A stretch of 64,000 nt of DNA, from assembly GCA_949987565.1 (NCBI GenBank), contig OX465113.1:7686551-7750550 (forward strand), read 5' to 3'. Both the position numbers and the translations under genes were made by a program. The stretch is from Luidia sarsii (taxonomy: Eukaryota > Echinodermata > Asteroidea > Paxillosida > Luidiidae). Shown one piece after another: positions 1-14,100 of this stretch; positions within the stretch are counted from its first letter, which is position 1, and the number at the start of each line of letters is the position of its first letter. The notes below the pieces were generated by a model that was not told the DNA's origin, made no database searches, and saw only the letters and a program-made list of their open reading frames with translations.

Positions 1-212
1 AGAACCTGTGCTCCTTGATGGTCAATTGGATTGGAGTCAACAAACTTGAAACAAAAAAACAAACAACAAGCCTCCATGGTTGTTTGAGAAACCTTGCAAG
101 TTCTGTAAGGTTTGAACAACACTTACATGTAACTATGTAAAGCACAATTTATTAAAAATCTCTTTGCAATTGACTACTGCTAAATACATGATACTCATTG
201 ATCCAGCCTAAC

Positions 213-383
213 CTTTTCTCCTGTTAAGACGACTTTGACCCTAAACAAGGGATTTGGCATTGTCTTGCCATCTCCATTAATAGCTCTTGATAGCTCCTGT
301 AAAGACCACTTGACATTGAGTCTAAAGGCTTCCTCCACCATCCGATCCATCTTCTCAGTGTAACGGAGCCAATGATTCTGAAC
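213..383 (-). CDS. DNAH2: DNAH2 coding exon 16 (residues 915-971)
   Basis: Fifty-seven codons in phase 0 including [19 protein letters not shown] and [11 protein letters not shown]. This is the last exon before the window edge; the gene continues to the left. Confidence 0.96.
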
Positions 384-2155
384 CTGTAGGATGCATCATC
401 ACAAGGCAATAGGTGGAAAGAATAAGATGATCTATATCAAAACTACATACTGTACATAAATTTTGGGGGATTCTATTATCTTCCATGTATCGGTATATGA
501 ACTTGTGTATAACTAGAGATTTTTGTCTGTTGGCAAACAGAACATAACGCTTTTCCGCATCTGGTTCTCTTAAAAAAAAAAAATTAAAAATTGACATCAA
601 CGGGGTTCGAACCCGTAACCTCCATTCATACCCCAAAACGCATGTGCATATTTTGTGCACAAAGTTTATGGAACTTCATTATATTTTTCAAAAAATCATA
701 ATTCTGAACAATTGTCAATTACTTCCAAACTCAGGATTTAGAATGTCTAGCGCAATAGCTAAATGCCCACCAAATTTCGATAAGATTGATCTTTGGCAAA
801 TATGTGTTTTAAAAACACGCATTTTGATGACGTCACGATTGCGTAATGGCATTTTGGCTACGGAGGGTGTTTCTAAACTACATCCCCAATAGATATAAAC
901 AAAAAAATTAAAAACATCTTGCTCCAAATATGCTCAATTGAATGTGAAAATGTGAAAAGTTCATGACCTCATTAATATTAATGAGATGATGTCACGATCA
1001 AATGAGGGCAATTTCCCAACTTAGATATACTGCAAAATTGAAACCAAACGAACTTGTACTTTTGCCTATAATGGAATTTGAAATTTGTCCCTTTAAAGGG
1101 CTGTCATGTGACGTCCTGACGTTTTCAAGACTACGGCGCAAAATTTCAGCAAGGGCTCTATGCATTTGTCAAGTTTGAAAAAAATCAAAGTTTGTTCAGT
1201 GGCAAAAGTGCCTTCCAAAAAAAACCTGTGCTTTGTCTATGGGATTTTTACGACAAGAAAAAAAAAAAAATAAGAACAAGAACAATAGCTTTTCTTCTTC
1301 GCGGTGGAAAAGCTAATTACCGGTATGTTCCTTTATAAAACAGGCTGCATGTACACGAACAGTTCATAAACTTACTCATCCACAACCTTGTGGAAACTTC
1401 TACAAACAAATACATTTGTGTACATGTACTTAATCCTTGAGTCAATAGTAAAGTACAGATAAGATGAGGCAACATCCTCTTCTAAGATTTTGCACAATAG
1501 GCTACCCATCATACTGTGTATCACTGTGAAAAAAATGTGTGTACTGTCATACATTGTATCAAAAGTGTTCTTTTTGCATAACTGGTCCACCTACAAGTAA
1601 CTAAAAAGATATTTCATATACCGATATGAAGTTGATATCATAGCCATCAGTCATTTTGAAGCATTAAACAAATGAGGGGTTGAGTAAATCAAGTTTTTCA
1701 ATGTGCCTTTGAAAAATTAATATATATTAAGAAACAAAAAAGGAGGATGTATAAAGTATAATTTCAAATCATATTGGGTTATCATGGAAATAAATTTAAT
1801 TTTCTTTGGTATTATTTAGCAGGAGTGACACCTTGGAAAAGTTACTGACATGAAAACATAAATAGCTGTGTTCGCAGAAAATTGAAGCCCGCAATACAAC
1901 GCACTACAAGGATGACAGATTAGGACATAAAATAGTGGAAACACTAGAGCATACTTGTTATATAGAGAAGTGAAGGTATTTCACAAATATTAACAAATAA
2001 AGCAATAACAATTTACAACACGATGCCAGGTAAGCTGCACAGGAGCAGTAGGTAGCCTATTAAAGTGGGCTTATAAAACTTACGTGATGCAATGTGGATT
2101 CAAGTAGAATTGAATCAGTGATAATGACACAGTACAGCTCAAGTGTTTTGGACTA

Positions 2156-2192
<37 letters not shown>

Positions 2193-5100
2193 TTTTTAAT
2201 ATTACAAATCTACTCACTTCCTGTCCATCCGATCGAAAGACCTCAAACGTTTGTTTCATGATGCTCACAATGTCTTCATGAATGTGCTTCAATTTCGTTT
2301 GTGCACTTGCTCTATGTTTCATTTGCTCCTCTTCAAACTCTAAGCCCTCATACACCTTCTTGCTGTCAATGCGCACTAACAAAGTCTCACTGATGCGCTT
2401 GCAGTTACGAGAAATAGTCAAATTTGCAATTTTGTAGTCATCTACAACAGCTTGGACCTAGTGTTAAAAAAAGAACACAAGATATTTGTTAACAGTTACA
2501 TGAATTTAGAAGATTTAAAGGTCTTTTGAGAACAGAGAAATTGCAGAAATGAAATTTCATCTTTAAACACTAAACCTTGGTAAAATTACCTATTTATTTT
2601 ACCCTTAATTATATAATTATATAGAAAACTTAGCAAATCATATCTTAGAATCATTGACTGAACCTACCTTGCTGGCATACTGCCTACATTCTCCAAGGAA
2701 GAAGTCTGAGATTCCCTTTGAAGCCCATGTCAACTTAGTAAGACCTGGGTGTATCTTTTTATCAAGATGTCGGATACGTTCTCGGAATAAACCCCGCTCT
2801 TCCAAGGAAAGGGCTGCAATAATCCTACATGATAATAGAAAACACCGATTATAACAGAATCCAATTACTGTCTATATTGACAGGCATAATAAAACAAATT
2901 AAAAATCAAATTTGGCTGGGAAAAAAAACAATCAAAAAACTTTTTTTTTAATTTATAAGACAGGAGAAACTAAAAACAAAGCCTAAAGTTAACTTCAATA
3001 ACTTATTTGACCTGTTAAGGGGCCTTGTCACAATTGGCTAAGTGATCCAATCTGCTGTATTCATCAGAATCCTGCATGCCATTTAATCCTTCTGTAACAA
3101 AAAAGCCCCTAAGCCATGATCCCGTGCGGCCACATGGTTACTTTCCGTGACATGCAATTCTACCTTGCGTTCACACATGGACTTTTTTGACACAGAATGA
3201 TGTTTTTTTCACCGTGAATGGCTGGTAAAATGCCACACACTGAGGGCGCTGTGCACAATAACATTTGACCTTCTGTTGAAATAATGATTCTGTCTGTGCT
3301 AGTTTGATTGTTATTAGGGCCCTTTTCCAAAACCTGGCTTAGGCTCAGGCTCCGGCTTTGTCTCCATTACTTTCATCCATTTTAAATTACAAGGGGTGAA
3401 AATGGGAGACCTTTGGCTTTGTCCATGAATGTTATCCTGCATTTTGAAAAATAATGAACGCTTGATATTCAACAAAGAACTCCAATCTGTGTTTTCAGTT
3501 TTTCAATAACTGAGACAAAGTCGGAGCCACAAACAGTTGAAAAAATTAGTACGGTCATGGTAATTTGAAGGAACAGGCAGAGTTTGGGTTAAGTAGGTCA
3601 CCTGACGTCACTTACACAGGCCCTCCAACACTATCAAGTACATCTAAAGAAAATGAACAAAGTCTATCATATCTGCCATTTTTACGGAATCATGTATATC
3701 ATGATCATGAGTATTGTTTGTAGTGTTTGAGCAGTGTAAACAGAGTGAATCACTTAAGTAAATAGTGGATTGATACAGTCTGGGTATCAACAATTTGTGC
3801 ACGTCAACGAGGGGTTAGTGTGTAGCGGTGACATAATATGGGAAGCTGGGGTGTTTTACAGTGGGTCTGCGGTAGTGTTACATCCCGAGGTCAAGGCCAG
3901 GAGGCTTTGATCATTATTCACATTTACAGGTACATGAGGAGAAAGTTGTAGATGTATACAGATGGTATGGAATATTTCGATTAGCCCATGTTTATTCACA
4001 CTGTCTTCAATGTCAGCTTTTCGTCCCACTTTGAGAAGACAAAATTGGCACACTCTATTCTTTGATACGATTTGCCAGTTTTTTTAAAGTTGTTTTTAAT
4101 CAATTTTGCTAAAATACTACTTTCCTCTGACATGTGATAGATAAATTCAATATCCAGCAATGTAAGGTTTTCAGATAATAATTGTCAATGTGCGAGTTGT
4201 TTGCAAGACAGAACTTTTCGAAATTGACTCAAGCAGTTTTAAAAAGCAGCACCTGCCCCATCATTTAGGTGTCAAGTTTGCAACAGTTTTCTCTGGAACA
4301 AAAACAATAATTCTTTGTGAGCATTGGTGTGAACTTAATCTATGACCTTTAACACGGACACCGGTTATAATATGTTTGCTATTTACCGGTACGTTCATAA
4401 TCATTGGAAACAAATTGCAGCTGACCTGATGCGGAAAAGATTTCCACATTACAAGTACATTTAGTAATTACATGACATGTTGAATGAGGCTTCAACAAAA
4501 ATCTGAGCTTTGGATGTGCTCCAGTCATGCCTGTAGTTTTGGCTTGTCAATGCGCAAATCTTGACCCCTGAGTTACTTGGTTTGTCTTGCTCTTGAAAGC
4601 ATTCTAAATTGAGGTGTAGACCAGTTTAAAGAGAATAATTAACACAAAAGTAAACTAATCTAACAATTTAGTGGGCCTGACGTTTTGATCCTAGCAGGAC
4701 CTTTCTCAAAGGCAAAAGACCGTTCTCTCTGAGAAAGGTCCTACTAGGATCGAAACATCAGGCCAACTAAATTTTTAGATTTGTATTTTGGTAATTTTAG
4801 TCAGTAAGCAGTTTGCAACATTTTTTTATATCACTAAAGCAAACTAAGTGTAAAGCTGTGCATATGCAGTTGAACCTCGTTAATACGAGGTCCTCCGGAC
4901 CGACCAAAAATTCTTGTATTATCCAGGAGCTCATCTTATTGGGGCCACAAGCTTTTCTGCCATTTGGCACATGGAATTTGTTTCTGTGATAAAATAGTTT
5001 TGCTTTGTAGTACTGTTAAATAATGATCCATCATTGTATAAATGTAATATCATGAAGAGATGTTTTGAATAAAACAAACAATGCTCCCTGATCATTCGAT

Positions 5101-8100
5101 ATCAGATATGAGTGTACTGGGCATATAATCACTTGGTCACCGTAGTAATGCTGTCCGTCTTAGCCGTGAGAAAATGTGGATGAAGCGTCTTTGGACTATT
5201 CAACCACATGGTCTCAACATCCAGGAGGGTAATGACAAACACCATGCAGCTTTCTGATAATCCTTCTTTTGTGTTCAGTCCTTCACACTTCTCTCTTTGA
5301 TCTTTCCCCCTCTTCTAACTAATCCCTACCCTACTCCTTGCCCTTCTCTTTGATCTTTCCCCCTCTTCTCACTTATCCCTACCCTACTCCTTGCCGTTCC
5401 CTTTGATCTCTCCCTACCAGATTCACTCTTTGTCCTTGGTTTCTCATCCCTGTCCTATTCACTCTCTCCCCCCTTCCTTAGTGTACATGTATCTGTTTTG
5501 TCCTTGTCACTCTGCCTTTGAGAAAGGTCCCGCTAGGATCGAAACGTCAGGCCCACTAAATTTTAACAAAACAAACAATGCATGTAAAAATCAATGCAAA
5601 AAACACCTGATGATGTTAACATATGAAGGGCGGGCTACGACGGCTGGACTAGCAGAGTTGTCATCAGACCAAAACATCAGAAACGTAAGTAACGTAATGT
5701 ACAAATTCACAATGTGTTTCATGCACAAATTGTGCTATTGATCATGTTGGGAAAACAAGAATGGATCAGAGTGCACTTTTAATTTTGGAAATTTGTGGCA
5801 ATATCGTATCAATTTATAAGGGAATATTAATGGTGTTTCTCAAAAGTGGTACGATAGACATATGATTGCTTGTACAAAATGAACCCCCTTATATTCCTTT
5901 GGCGGTACAAGTCCGACATCCCCTGCCTGCATTTAATAAAATTGAAAAAATACCACTTCTTGTAGTAAGATATCTTATTACATCTTGATTATCATCACAC
6001 TTTTCATGGCCTATATGTATATAGCTGCATTTGTTCTGTACATTAAAAAATATGAACTATGTGGCTGTGGCTGGCTGAAGATATGCATAAGTTATTTTTT
6101 GCACTAAAGTTTTACGTTTGCAGCATTAAAATTAGACAATAAAATTAGCCATTTTATTAGGTGCAAGTATTATTTTAATGTCCTTAAACAGACATGTTGC
6201 ATCTGTAAAAAATGTGCTTGAGGGGTTTTGAAGGTGATTTAAAGCCATTACCGTACATATATTACTGTCACAGGCATCGAGAAACAAACACGTCAACCAC
6301 ATTTTCACCAAATATTAAGGCACATCTTAGCAATGGAAATGCATTGTATGTCCTAGGATCCATGTCATCAAAGGTCTCATCTTGCATGTCTTGTATATAG
6401 CAATATGGCTGAACTCATCTTAACTTCAGACTGTTCCTAGAGTTACCTTATCTAAAAGAACACGTTTGTGTAAAGGTCCATTCTTAGTCATGTGTCTGAC
6501 CAAAATTATGGAAATTTTGGGAATAATACTGTGTCATTTCAGAGAGCATGGTACTGGTAGGTACACATGTATATCAATATTTACTCTCCATTCAACTATG
6601 TTCAATCTTATCAGGTGAACATTTCACTTGCTTTTCTGTTATTTTCTGTTATTCTGATGTGACATTTTGGTTCACTTTCACAAGAATGGCCCTAAAGGCA
6701 TTTTTCAGGTGATGTCCGATCAAATTGCTTGTAATCAATCATGTGAAATATTATGCCTGATTTTGTTCTGTTCATATTTTTCCCAGGAAGGGCGACAAAA
6801 TTCACACATAAAAAACCAATGGGAAACAGAATATGAAGCGTGTGTGGAGAAAAGATAAAAAAGGCATTTCTTAAATCCTAAAAATGTACAAGCATTAAAT
6901 TCATATTGAAGCCTTAACCACTTCGCGCCGGGACCTCCGAATCCGGAGCTCCATTGGCTTGACTATGCGACGGGGCCCACCAAATCCGGGTACCACTATT
7001 GTCCACATTCTAAACAAAGACTCTTTTCAGCTTAAAACAAAGCAATATGAATCAGTACAAAGACCCTTTTTGATGCAAGTTGCCACATCAATTGCAAGAT
7101 TAGCAGCAGTAATTGTGCAATTGTGGGACTTTTACTGTGGAGGATCGAGGGATACCGCGCTGCAGCTGAAAGCATGCAGGGGACATTGTCTTTGCATGCC
7201 ACACAGCCCAACGGTCGTCGGTCTGGCATTGGAATTCCCCCCACATTCTTTACCGTAATCTGTACGGTCGTTTGTGGCTGACCAACTCGAAGATTTGACT
7301 GCCTGGAGTGGAGGCTGGAGTCTGCGGTCAGGGATTGTCAGCAGCGTACACGCACGTACACACACACATCCGTTACGGTCCATTGACGATGCACAAAGGG
7401 CCCTTTTTCGAACGGATAATCTCTTGACAAAAGCCACAACGACGTCCGAATTGTGCCAGGTTTTACTCTCTTGTACCCATAGTATACCCTTATCGATCTA
7501 TTTCACAGAAATATATTGTTCCGATTGTTTTAGCGAGATTTGAAAATGGTGATATACAACAATGTTGCAAACTGCTTACTGACTAAAATTACCAAAATGT
7601 AAAACTAAAAATTAGTAGACCTGACATTCCTAGCACCTTTCTCAAAGGCAGAGTGACAAGGACAAAACAGATACATGTACACGAAGGAAGAGTGAATAGG
7701 ACACGGATGAGAAACAAAGGACAAAGAGTGAAGCTGGTAGGGAGAGATCAAAGGGAAGGGCAAGGGGTAGGGTAGGGATTAGTGAGAGGAGGGGGAAAGA
7801 TCAAAGAGAAGGGCAAGGAGTGGCGTAGGGATTAGTGACAAGAGGGGGAAAGATCAAAGAGAGAAGTGTGAAGGACTAAACACAAAAGAAGGATTATCAG
7901 AAAGCTGCATGGTGTTAGTCATTACCCTCCTGGATGTTGAGACCATGTGGTTGAATAGTCCGAAGACGCTTCATCCACATTATCTTACGGCTAAGACGGA
8001 CAGCATTACTATGGTGACCAAGTGATTCTATGCCCTGTACACTCATATCTGATATCGAATGATCAGGGAGATTGAAGTGATACCCAACAGGGGTGTCCAT

Positions 8101-11100
8101 TTTACCGGTTTTGATAGTAGACCTACATGTATGGCCATAGATCCATTTTTTGAGGGTGTTTTTGGTCTCGCCAACATACTGAATATTACAAACTCTACAA
8201 GAGATGAGGTATATGATGTTAGAGGTAGTGCACGTGATAGAGCCATAGGTCGAGTGGGTAGTTCCAGAAGAATGACCATTGAAAGAGTCTATTTCCTTGA
8301 CATGTGTCTTGCAAACAATGCATTTCGAGGTACACTTAAATGTACCAAATTTGGTTGGAGGTGAAGAGTCCAAAGGGGGAACCTCTGCTCGGACAATTAA
8401 GTCACGCAGGTTACGGGGGCGCCTGAAAGGCAAAACAGGCGAATTAGGAATGGCTTCAGCCAGACGATCTGAAGTGTGGAGAATATGGTGGTTTTCCTTA
8501 GTTATCTTCCTGAGAGGAGGAAGAGAAGGGTGGTAGGAAGTAACTAAGGGAACCTTGGGCTTGTCCTTGGGACCTGGTGGCTTTTGTTTTAGTGCCAAAC
8601 TTCTAGGAATGGAATAGACTTTAGCAATGGAGTTCTTCACTTGGCGAGAACTATAGCCTCTAGCAACCAAGTTACTGGCCAATACATGTGTATGGCGGCG
8701 AAAGTCAGACTCATTGGAACATATACGCCTCAATCTGAGGGCCTGGCTGTAAGCTATACCAGTCTTAAAGTGTCTAGGGTGACAAATTGAGGAATGGAGA
8801 TATTGATGAGTGTCGGTGGGCTTAGAATACAAGTCAGTAGTGAGTGTATTGAGGTCTTTCCGGACGGTGACGTCCAGAAAGTGGGTCTGTTGAAGAGACT
8901 GCTCCCATGTGAATTTGATAGTCCTATGGAAGGAATTGATGTGGTCAAAGAAAGCATTCAAGCTGCTACCGTCCCTAGTCCAAATGAAGAACACGTCATC
9001 TATGTATCTCCACCAAATCCAGGGACGGCATGGAGCTTCACTGAGCATGCGTTCCTCAAGGTCACCCATGAAGAGGCATGCAAAGGAAGGAGCCATGCGC
9101 GTGTCCATGGCAGTGCCATGCACTTGAAGATAGTGCTTGCCAAGAAAGGAGAAATTATTCTTGGCCAGCACTAGCCTCATGAGGGCAGTTATGTCGGAGA
9201 TGGGTGGAGAAGACTGTTTTCCTTTGGCCAGGGACGAGGAGCAAGCTTGAATGCCTTCTTCCTGGGGAATGTTAGTGTATAGAGAGGAAACGTCAATAGT
9301 ACCAATTATGGCAGTGGCAGGAATTTGATCCTTGACACTTTCCAACTTTCGCAGAAAGTCGGGAGTGTCATGGACGTATGAGGGGATTTGGGAAACCAAG
9401 GGTTTGAGAAAAGAGTCAATGAAAAGAGATATGTGTTCCGTAGGTGAACCATTGCCAGAGATGATGGGTCTGCCTGGGTTGTTGGCCTTGTGAATTTTCG
9501 GGAGAAGGTAGAATCTGGCAGTTCTACAATTGATCGGTGATAGAAATCTGTGAGCTTTTTTACTCAAATGATCACGTGATCGCATGTCATCCAAAACTTA
9601 CTGAATTTGCTCTGAAAATTTGCCAGTGGGGTTAGAGTCCAGACATTTATAGTGCTGGGGATTGTTGAGTTGGCGATTGGCTTCATTAATATATTTTTGA
9701 CAATCCATGATTACTACGGCTGACCCTTTATCTGCTGGCTTGATAATGATGTCACCGCGGGAACGTAGAGTGTTGAGAGCAAGACGTTCTTCCCTAGGGA
9801 GATTGTCGTGGGGCTTACGGGTAAGATGAGAGGAGTTGGAAACTTGAGAACTGACTGCTTGCACATACGTTTCAAGGGCTGGAACACGGTTCTTGGGGGG
9901 GACCCAGGTGCTTTTTACACGGAAAGGTTCTTCTTTACGGGAGCCAGAATCGAAGAAGAACTCAGTCAGACGAAGTCTGCGGTAATACTCAGTGAGATCT
10001 TGACTGAGCATTACTTGGTCAACTTGATTTGAAAATGATTTGAAAATGATGCATTGTCCAAAAAAACCCGTATGGCGGTCATCGGCGCTGAAAAAAACCC
10101 CGGCGTGAAGTGGTTAAGTCTTATTCATTAAGTCTTATTCATTAAATTCATGTTTAAATGACTGCACATTACAATGTACTGTATATGTATCATTTTGCCC
10201 CAAATTGGAATGGAAAAGACTCACTTGGATTGAGTATCTTTTATGTTCGTAACTATGGCGTGTATCCAGCGGTGTAGCCAAGAAATTTTTTTGGGGGGGC
10301 ATTGGGGTAATAATGGTGTTCTTTCTTTATCTGTGGAAGTGTGTGGTTTTGTGGTTTGGTTTTTTTCTTCGTTTTTTTTTTTTAGAAAAAACTAAAAATC
10401 CCAATGGGGGGCGAGTAGGGGGGTGATGCAGCTGCATCTAGTTTGTAGGCAATACACTATCTGCTTACCTATTGTAATCACGGACCACGAGGAGCACATT
10501 TTCTCTGAGGTTTCTTAATTCTTCTCTCTTTAGATAAACCTCTGTCGCATAGTGTGGTATTTCGAACATCAGTTTCTCCCAGTACTGGATTTCATTGAAC
10601 AACTTGAGCAGCACCCTGCATCAACACAGACAATACATATGATGAATGAAACAACACACTTGAACTTCACAATCACAGCACCTTTCATGCTGACCTCTTT
10701 CACATTTTTTTTTTTAAATTTCAGACTATTATTCTAGCACACAACAGAATCAAAAATAATTTAGTGAACATATTGCACTGTAGTAACAACATGTGTAAAT
10801 ACAAAACGTATGGTAATGGTAGAAATCATTCAAAGCAGCTCGGAGCATCAGTTTCTTTGCCCAGTGTCTTGTCACTTCTCATTGTTTAGGTTTTTTTCAA
10901 GGTCTGAAAAGACCTTGCATCTTGTGTATGGAGTAACATTTTTTTTTAGTTTTTCATCTACGGTACTCATAAAACATTACATGGGAATAAAAAATAAACC
11001 TATTTAATTTTCTTAATTAAAAATATAATCAAGTTGAATTGAAGTACTGTACATTTATGTGCAATCTTTAATATAAACACTAAAATATGGCTGGATTTCA

Positions 11101-14100
11101 CCTACTTGTCAAAGTTCATGTCTAACATCGCTTGTTTCTCAGCACTTCTGCACATGAGTGGTACATCCAACAGCTTCATACAGTCCTTATCCACAGTGAC
11201 TGCCCATTCATTGAATGTCTTACGGATGAATTCATCTAAAGCTGTACTTAGTTGACTGTATTGTGTGCGTGTTTCTGCACCAGTGCCAATGTGTGGAAGA
11301 AAATATGCTTTGTCTAACACCTAAAGACAGAAAGATCACATCAGTAAGTAATCTAGAAATTTTGACATTAAGCAAAAAAATCTTAAAAAGTACTAAGTTT
11401 GAAAAGACTTCAAGATCTGCATCTTAAGAGTATCAAGTATTAAAGTGTTATTAATTTAAGAATGACATGAACTGTACATAGCAACCAAAGCATACAACTT
11501 CAATTTAAACTTCAAAATGTAGGTGATGTGTAAATGATTACCTTCATTGACCTATCAATACGGCCCTTGAGTGACCTCGCCCAGTGTGCCTGGCCAGCGT
11601 ACTTTGGTAGGAGGGGTCCAAGACTGGCACTCTTCTTGGTTAGTTCCTTCTTGACAGAGTTAAGCTCATCATTGAAAAGAGCATACACCTCAACTGTCTT
11701 CTTGTCAATTGTGCGTCGAATAGCCTTTACAAAAACACACAAAATGGTTATAACAAATTAACATCTTGTTGCTTAACACTTGTTTAACTTTGCGAAAAGT
11801 TTTATTTATCTACAATATAGAATGAAAGACATCTTAATTTGTTTTCAACACAAATTTGAAAGGGGTCATTTCAAACATACCTTCTTAAACAGGGCTGTTT
11901 TACAGCTGGCCTTATATTAAAAGATTTAAATTCAAAGATAGCATGCTGGGCATAAACTATAATCTTATTTCATGAAGGCCTCAGACGTACCTCTCTTGAG
12001 GACAGATGTTGAAATGCATCCAGTAACTCAACTCCTTGTTCAACAGTATTAATGGTCTCAAATGCTGTTGAAATGACATTTTGCATCATGACCTCCAGGT
12101 CCTTAATACCTGTTCGGAACCTAAACATAGTCATTGTTATTAATGGATAAAAACATATTAAACAATCTAGCCATTTTCTTTTTTTTAAACAATTCTTTTT
12201 TTAACGAGACTTTGCTTAAGTTTAACACATTCATTGCAAGGCGTGAAGTATTTTTCCTATCAAAAGTTATAAGCAAAAATGTTGCCAACTATGTCTTACT
12301 GACTAAAATGACCAAAATCCAAATGCAAAAAGGCAGAGTATTGAGGACAGTCACTTTGAGAAAGGACCTGCTAAAATTATTTTTTTATTTCAATAAAATA
12401 AAAAAATAAAGTAGGGTCCCCAAAATGTTTAATTTCTTTTTTATTTCAGAGTACCGGTAAAATCCAAACCTGTTGCCAACTGCTTATTGCTTAAATCGAC
12501 AGGGGTGCATTTCAAAAAGAAAGCCCTAGGAGGCAACATAACCCATCATAAGTTCGCGAGCTGAACGATGGTGTACTGCCAGGCTTTTGGATGTCAAAAT
12601 GCCAGCGGGAAAAAGCTGGGGAAATCTTTCCATGCAGTTCCCAACAAGGACAAGAGACCTGCGAGTGTATAACTGCACGCAGTATATACATGTAGTAGGG
12701 GTACATCCATCCGGGCCCATGCGGGAGTTTTCCGTTGCGATGTCATACCCCCCGCAGTGACTGGCGGGCCATTCGCAAAGATGGCGATTTGCGGGAATGC
12801 GAATTCGACCACCGAATTCCATGATTTTTCCCTCTTTATGAAACTCATAGGTGAGTAGCACATAGGTCATTGTAGGTTGTTTTTAACACCCAATCAGATA
12901 AGCCAACATTTTTCTCTGGGTTTCATTCCCCTTTAACGAGCTGTCATCTTTCTGAATGGTGACATCTAGAAAGTGGGCTTGATCGAGTGAGTGTTCCCAT
13001 GTGAACTTAATGGCGCTATGGAAAGAGATGATGTGATCAAAGGCTTTCAGGCTGCTGCTGTCCCTAGTCCAAATGAAGATGTCATTTTGTATCTCTACCA
13101 TTTATGTATCTCCACCAGTGTCATATGAATGAATTAGGGGAACCAGAATTAATAGAGATAATTATGTGGTTTGTGGGTGAACTATTGCTAGAGATGATAG
13201 AGATGCTAGAGATGATCTGCCTGTGTTGTTGGGATTGTTCGAAAATTCCCAGTCAGTTTATCCTTTATTTGTTTGATACAAATTTGAAATAATTGAAAAG
13301 TCTAAATTCAATAAGGGATTGCAAATGATGCAATATAAAGATTTTTGGCATGAAATCATGAAGATTCTAGATCAAAATGATTAAAGGTCAATTGAAGACC
13401 GGATTACAATCCCAGATCAAACATCATTTTTGTGTTTCAGGCTTATTGGAAGTGGGTTTTTTAATTACCGGAAATTAAAATTATTATTTTATTATAATTA
13501 TATTTGACTTCCAAATCTTCAGCAATGAATCTTGCAGGCATGTCAACAAATTTGTCTATATTTACTCCTGATTCCTGAAATCGGTGGTCATATAAAATAT
13601 GCACTGCCTGTTTGTACATATCAACGTACAATAAAACACTTCCCCAACAAGAGTAATGGACCATGTTTTCCTCCCATGACATCACCAAGGACTGCCTCCA
13701 CAGGGGTGTGGTTGCTCACCCTTTTAAAATTAAGTGAATTGTTTACCTTCTTTCTCTTGGTTTGAAATTAAAAATGCATGAATGTTTTTTACTGGCACCA
13801 CAGTATTATTCAAAATAATACCAAGAATTCCAAAATGCATTGCAGTTGATCTTTTAACAAGTACAAATTTCATGGGGGACGATGGTAAGGCAAGGTAAAT
13901 TATAATCACAGTCAAGTTATGGGATTCCTACCTGTTATAATCGTCGTGCCAAGTCGTAGCCTTGACATCCAATATTGTCTTTTTCACACCACTCAATACA
14001 GTTAAGTTCTTGTCAAAGGCACCTTCTATCTCAAGGAGGCTGCGTGTAATTTCAGGACCTCTCTGACCAGCAAAGCAAGGTAACGAAGTCTTGTTGCCAT

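Larger units (their letters stand above)
384..2217. other. DNAH2 intron, no further gene seen
   Basis: AT-rich intron between exons 15 and 16. Apart from the SINE scrap and a run of A near 1258-1270 I see no coding signal on either strand. Confidence 0.6.
6914..10117. mobile_element. TTAA-flanked TIR element (piggyBac-like, non-autonomous)
   Basis: TTAA at 6914-6917 and at 10114-10117 border inverted ends CCACTTCGCGCCGGG (6918 on) and CCACTTCACGCCGGGG (complement, up to 10113). TTAA target duplication is characteristic of piggyBac-superfamily insertion. The element's own DNA (6918-7548 and 10026-10113) shows no transposase, so it is probably a MITE. A Penelope-like element is nested in it. 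Confidence 0.7.

Noticed and set aside
6959..7543. Overlapping frames on both strands in the TTAA element
   Set aside because: No transposase motif; the frames overlap one another antisense and look like chance in GC-richer DNA.
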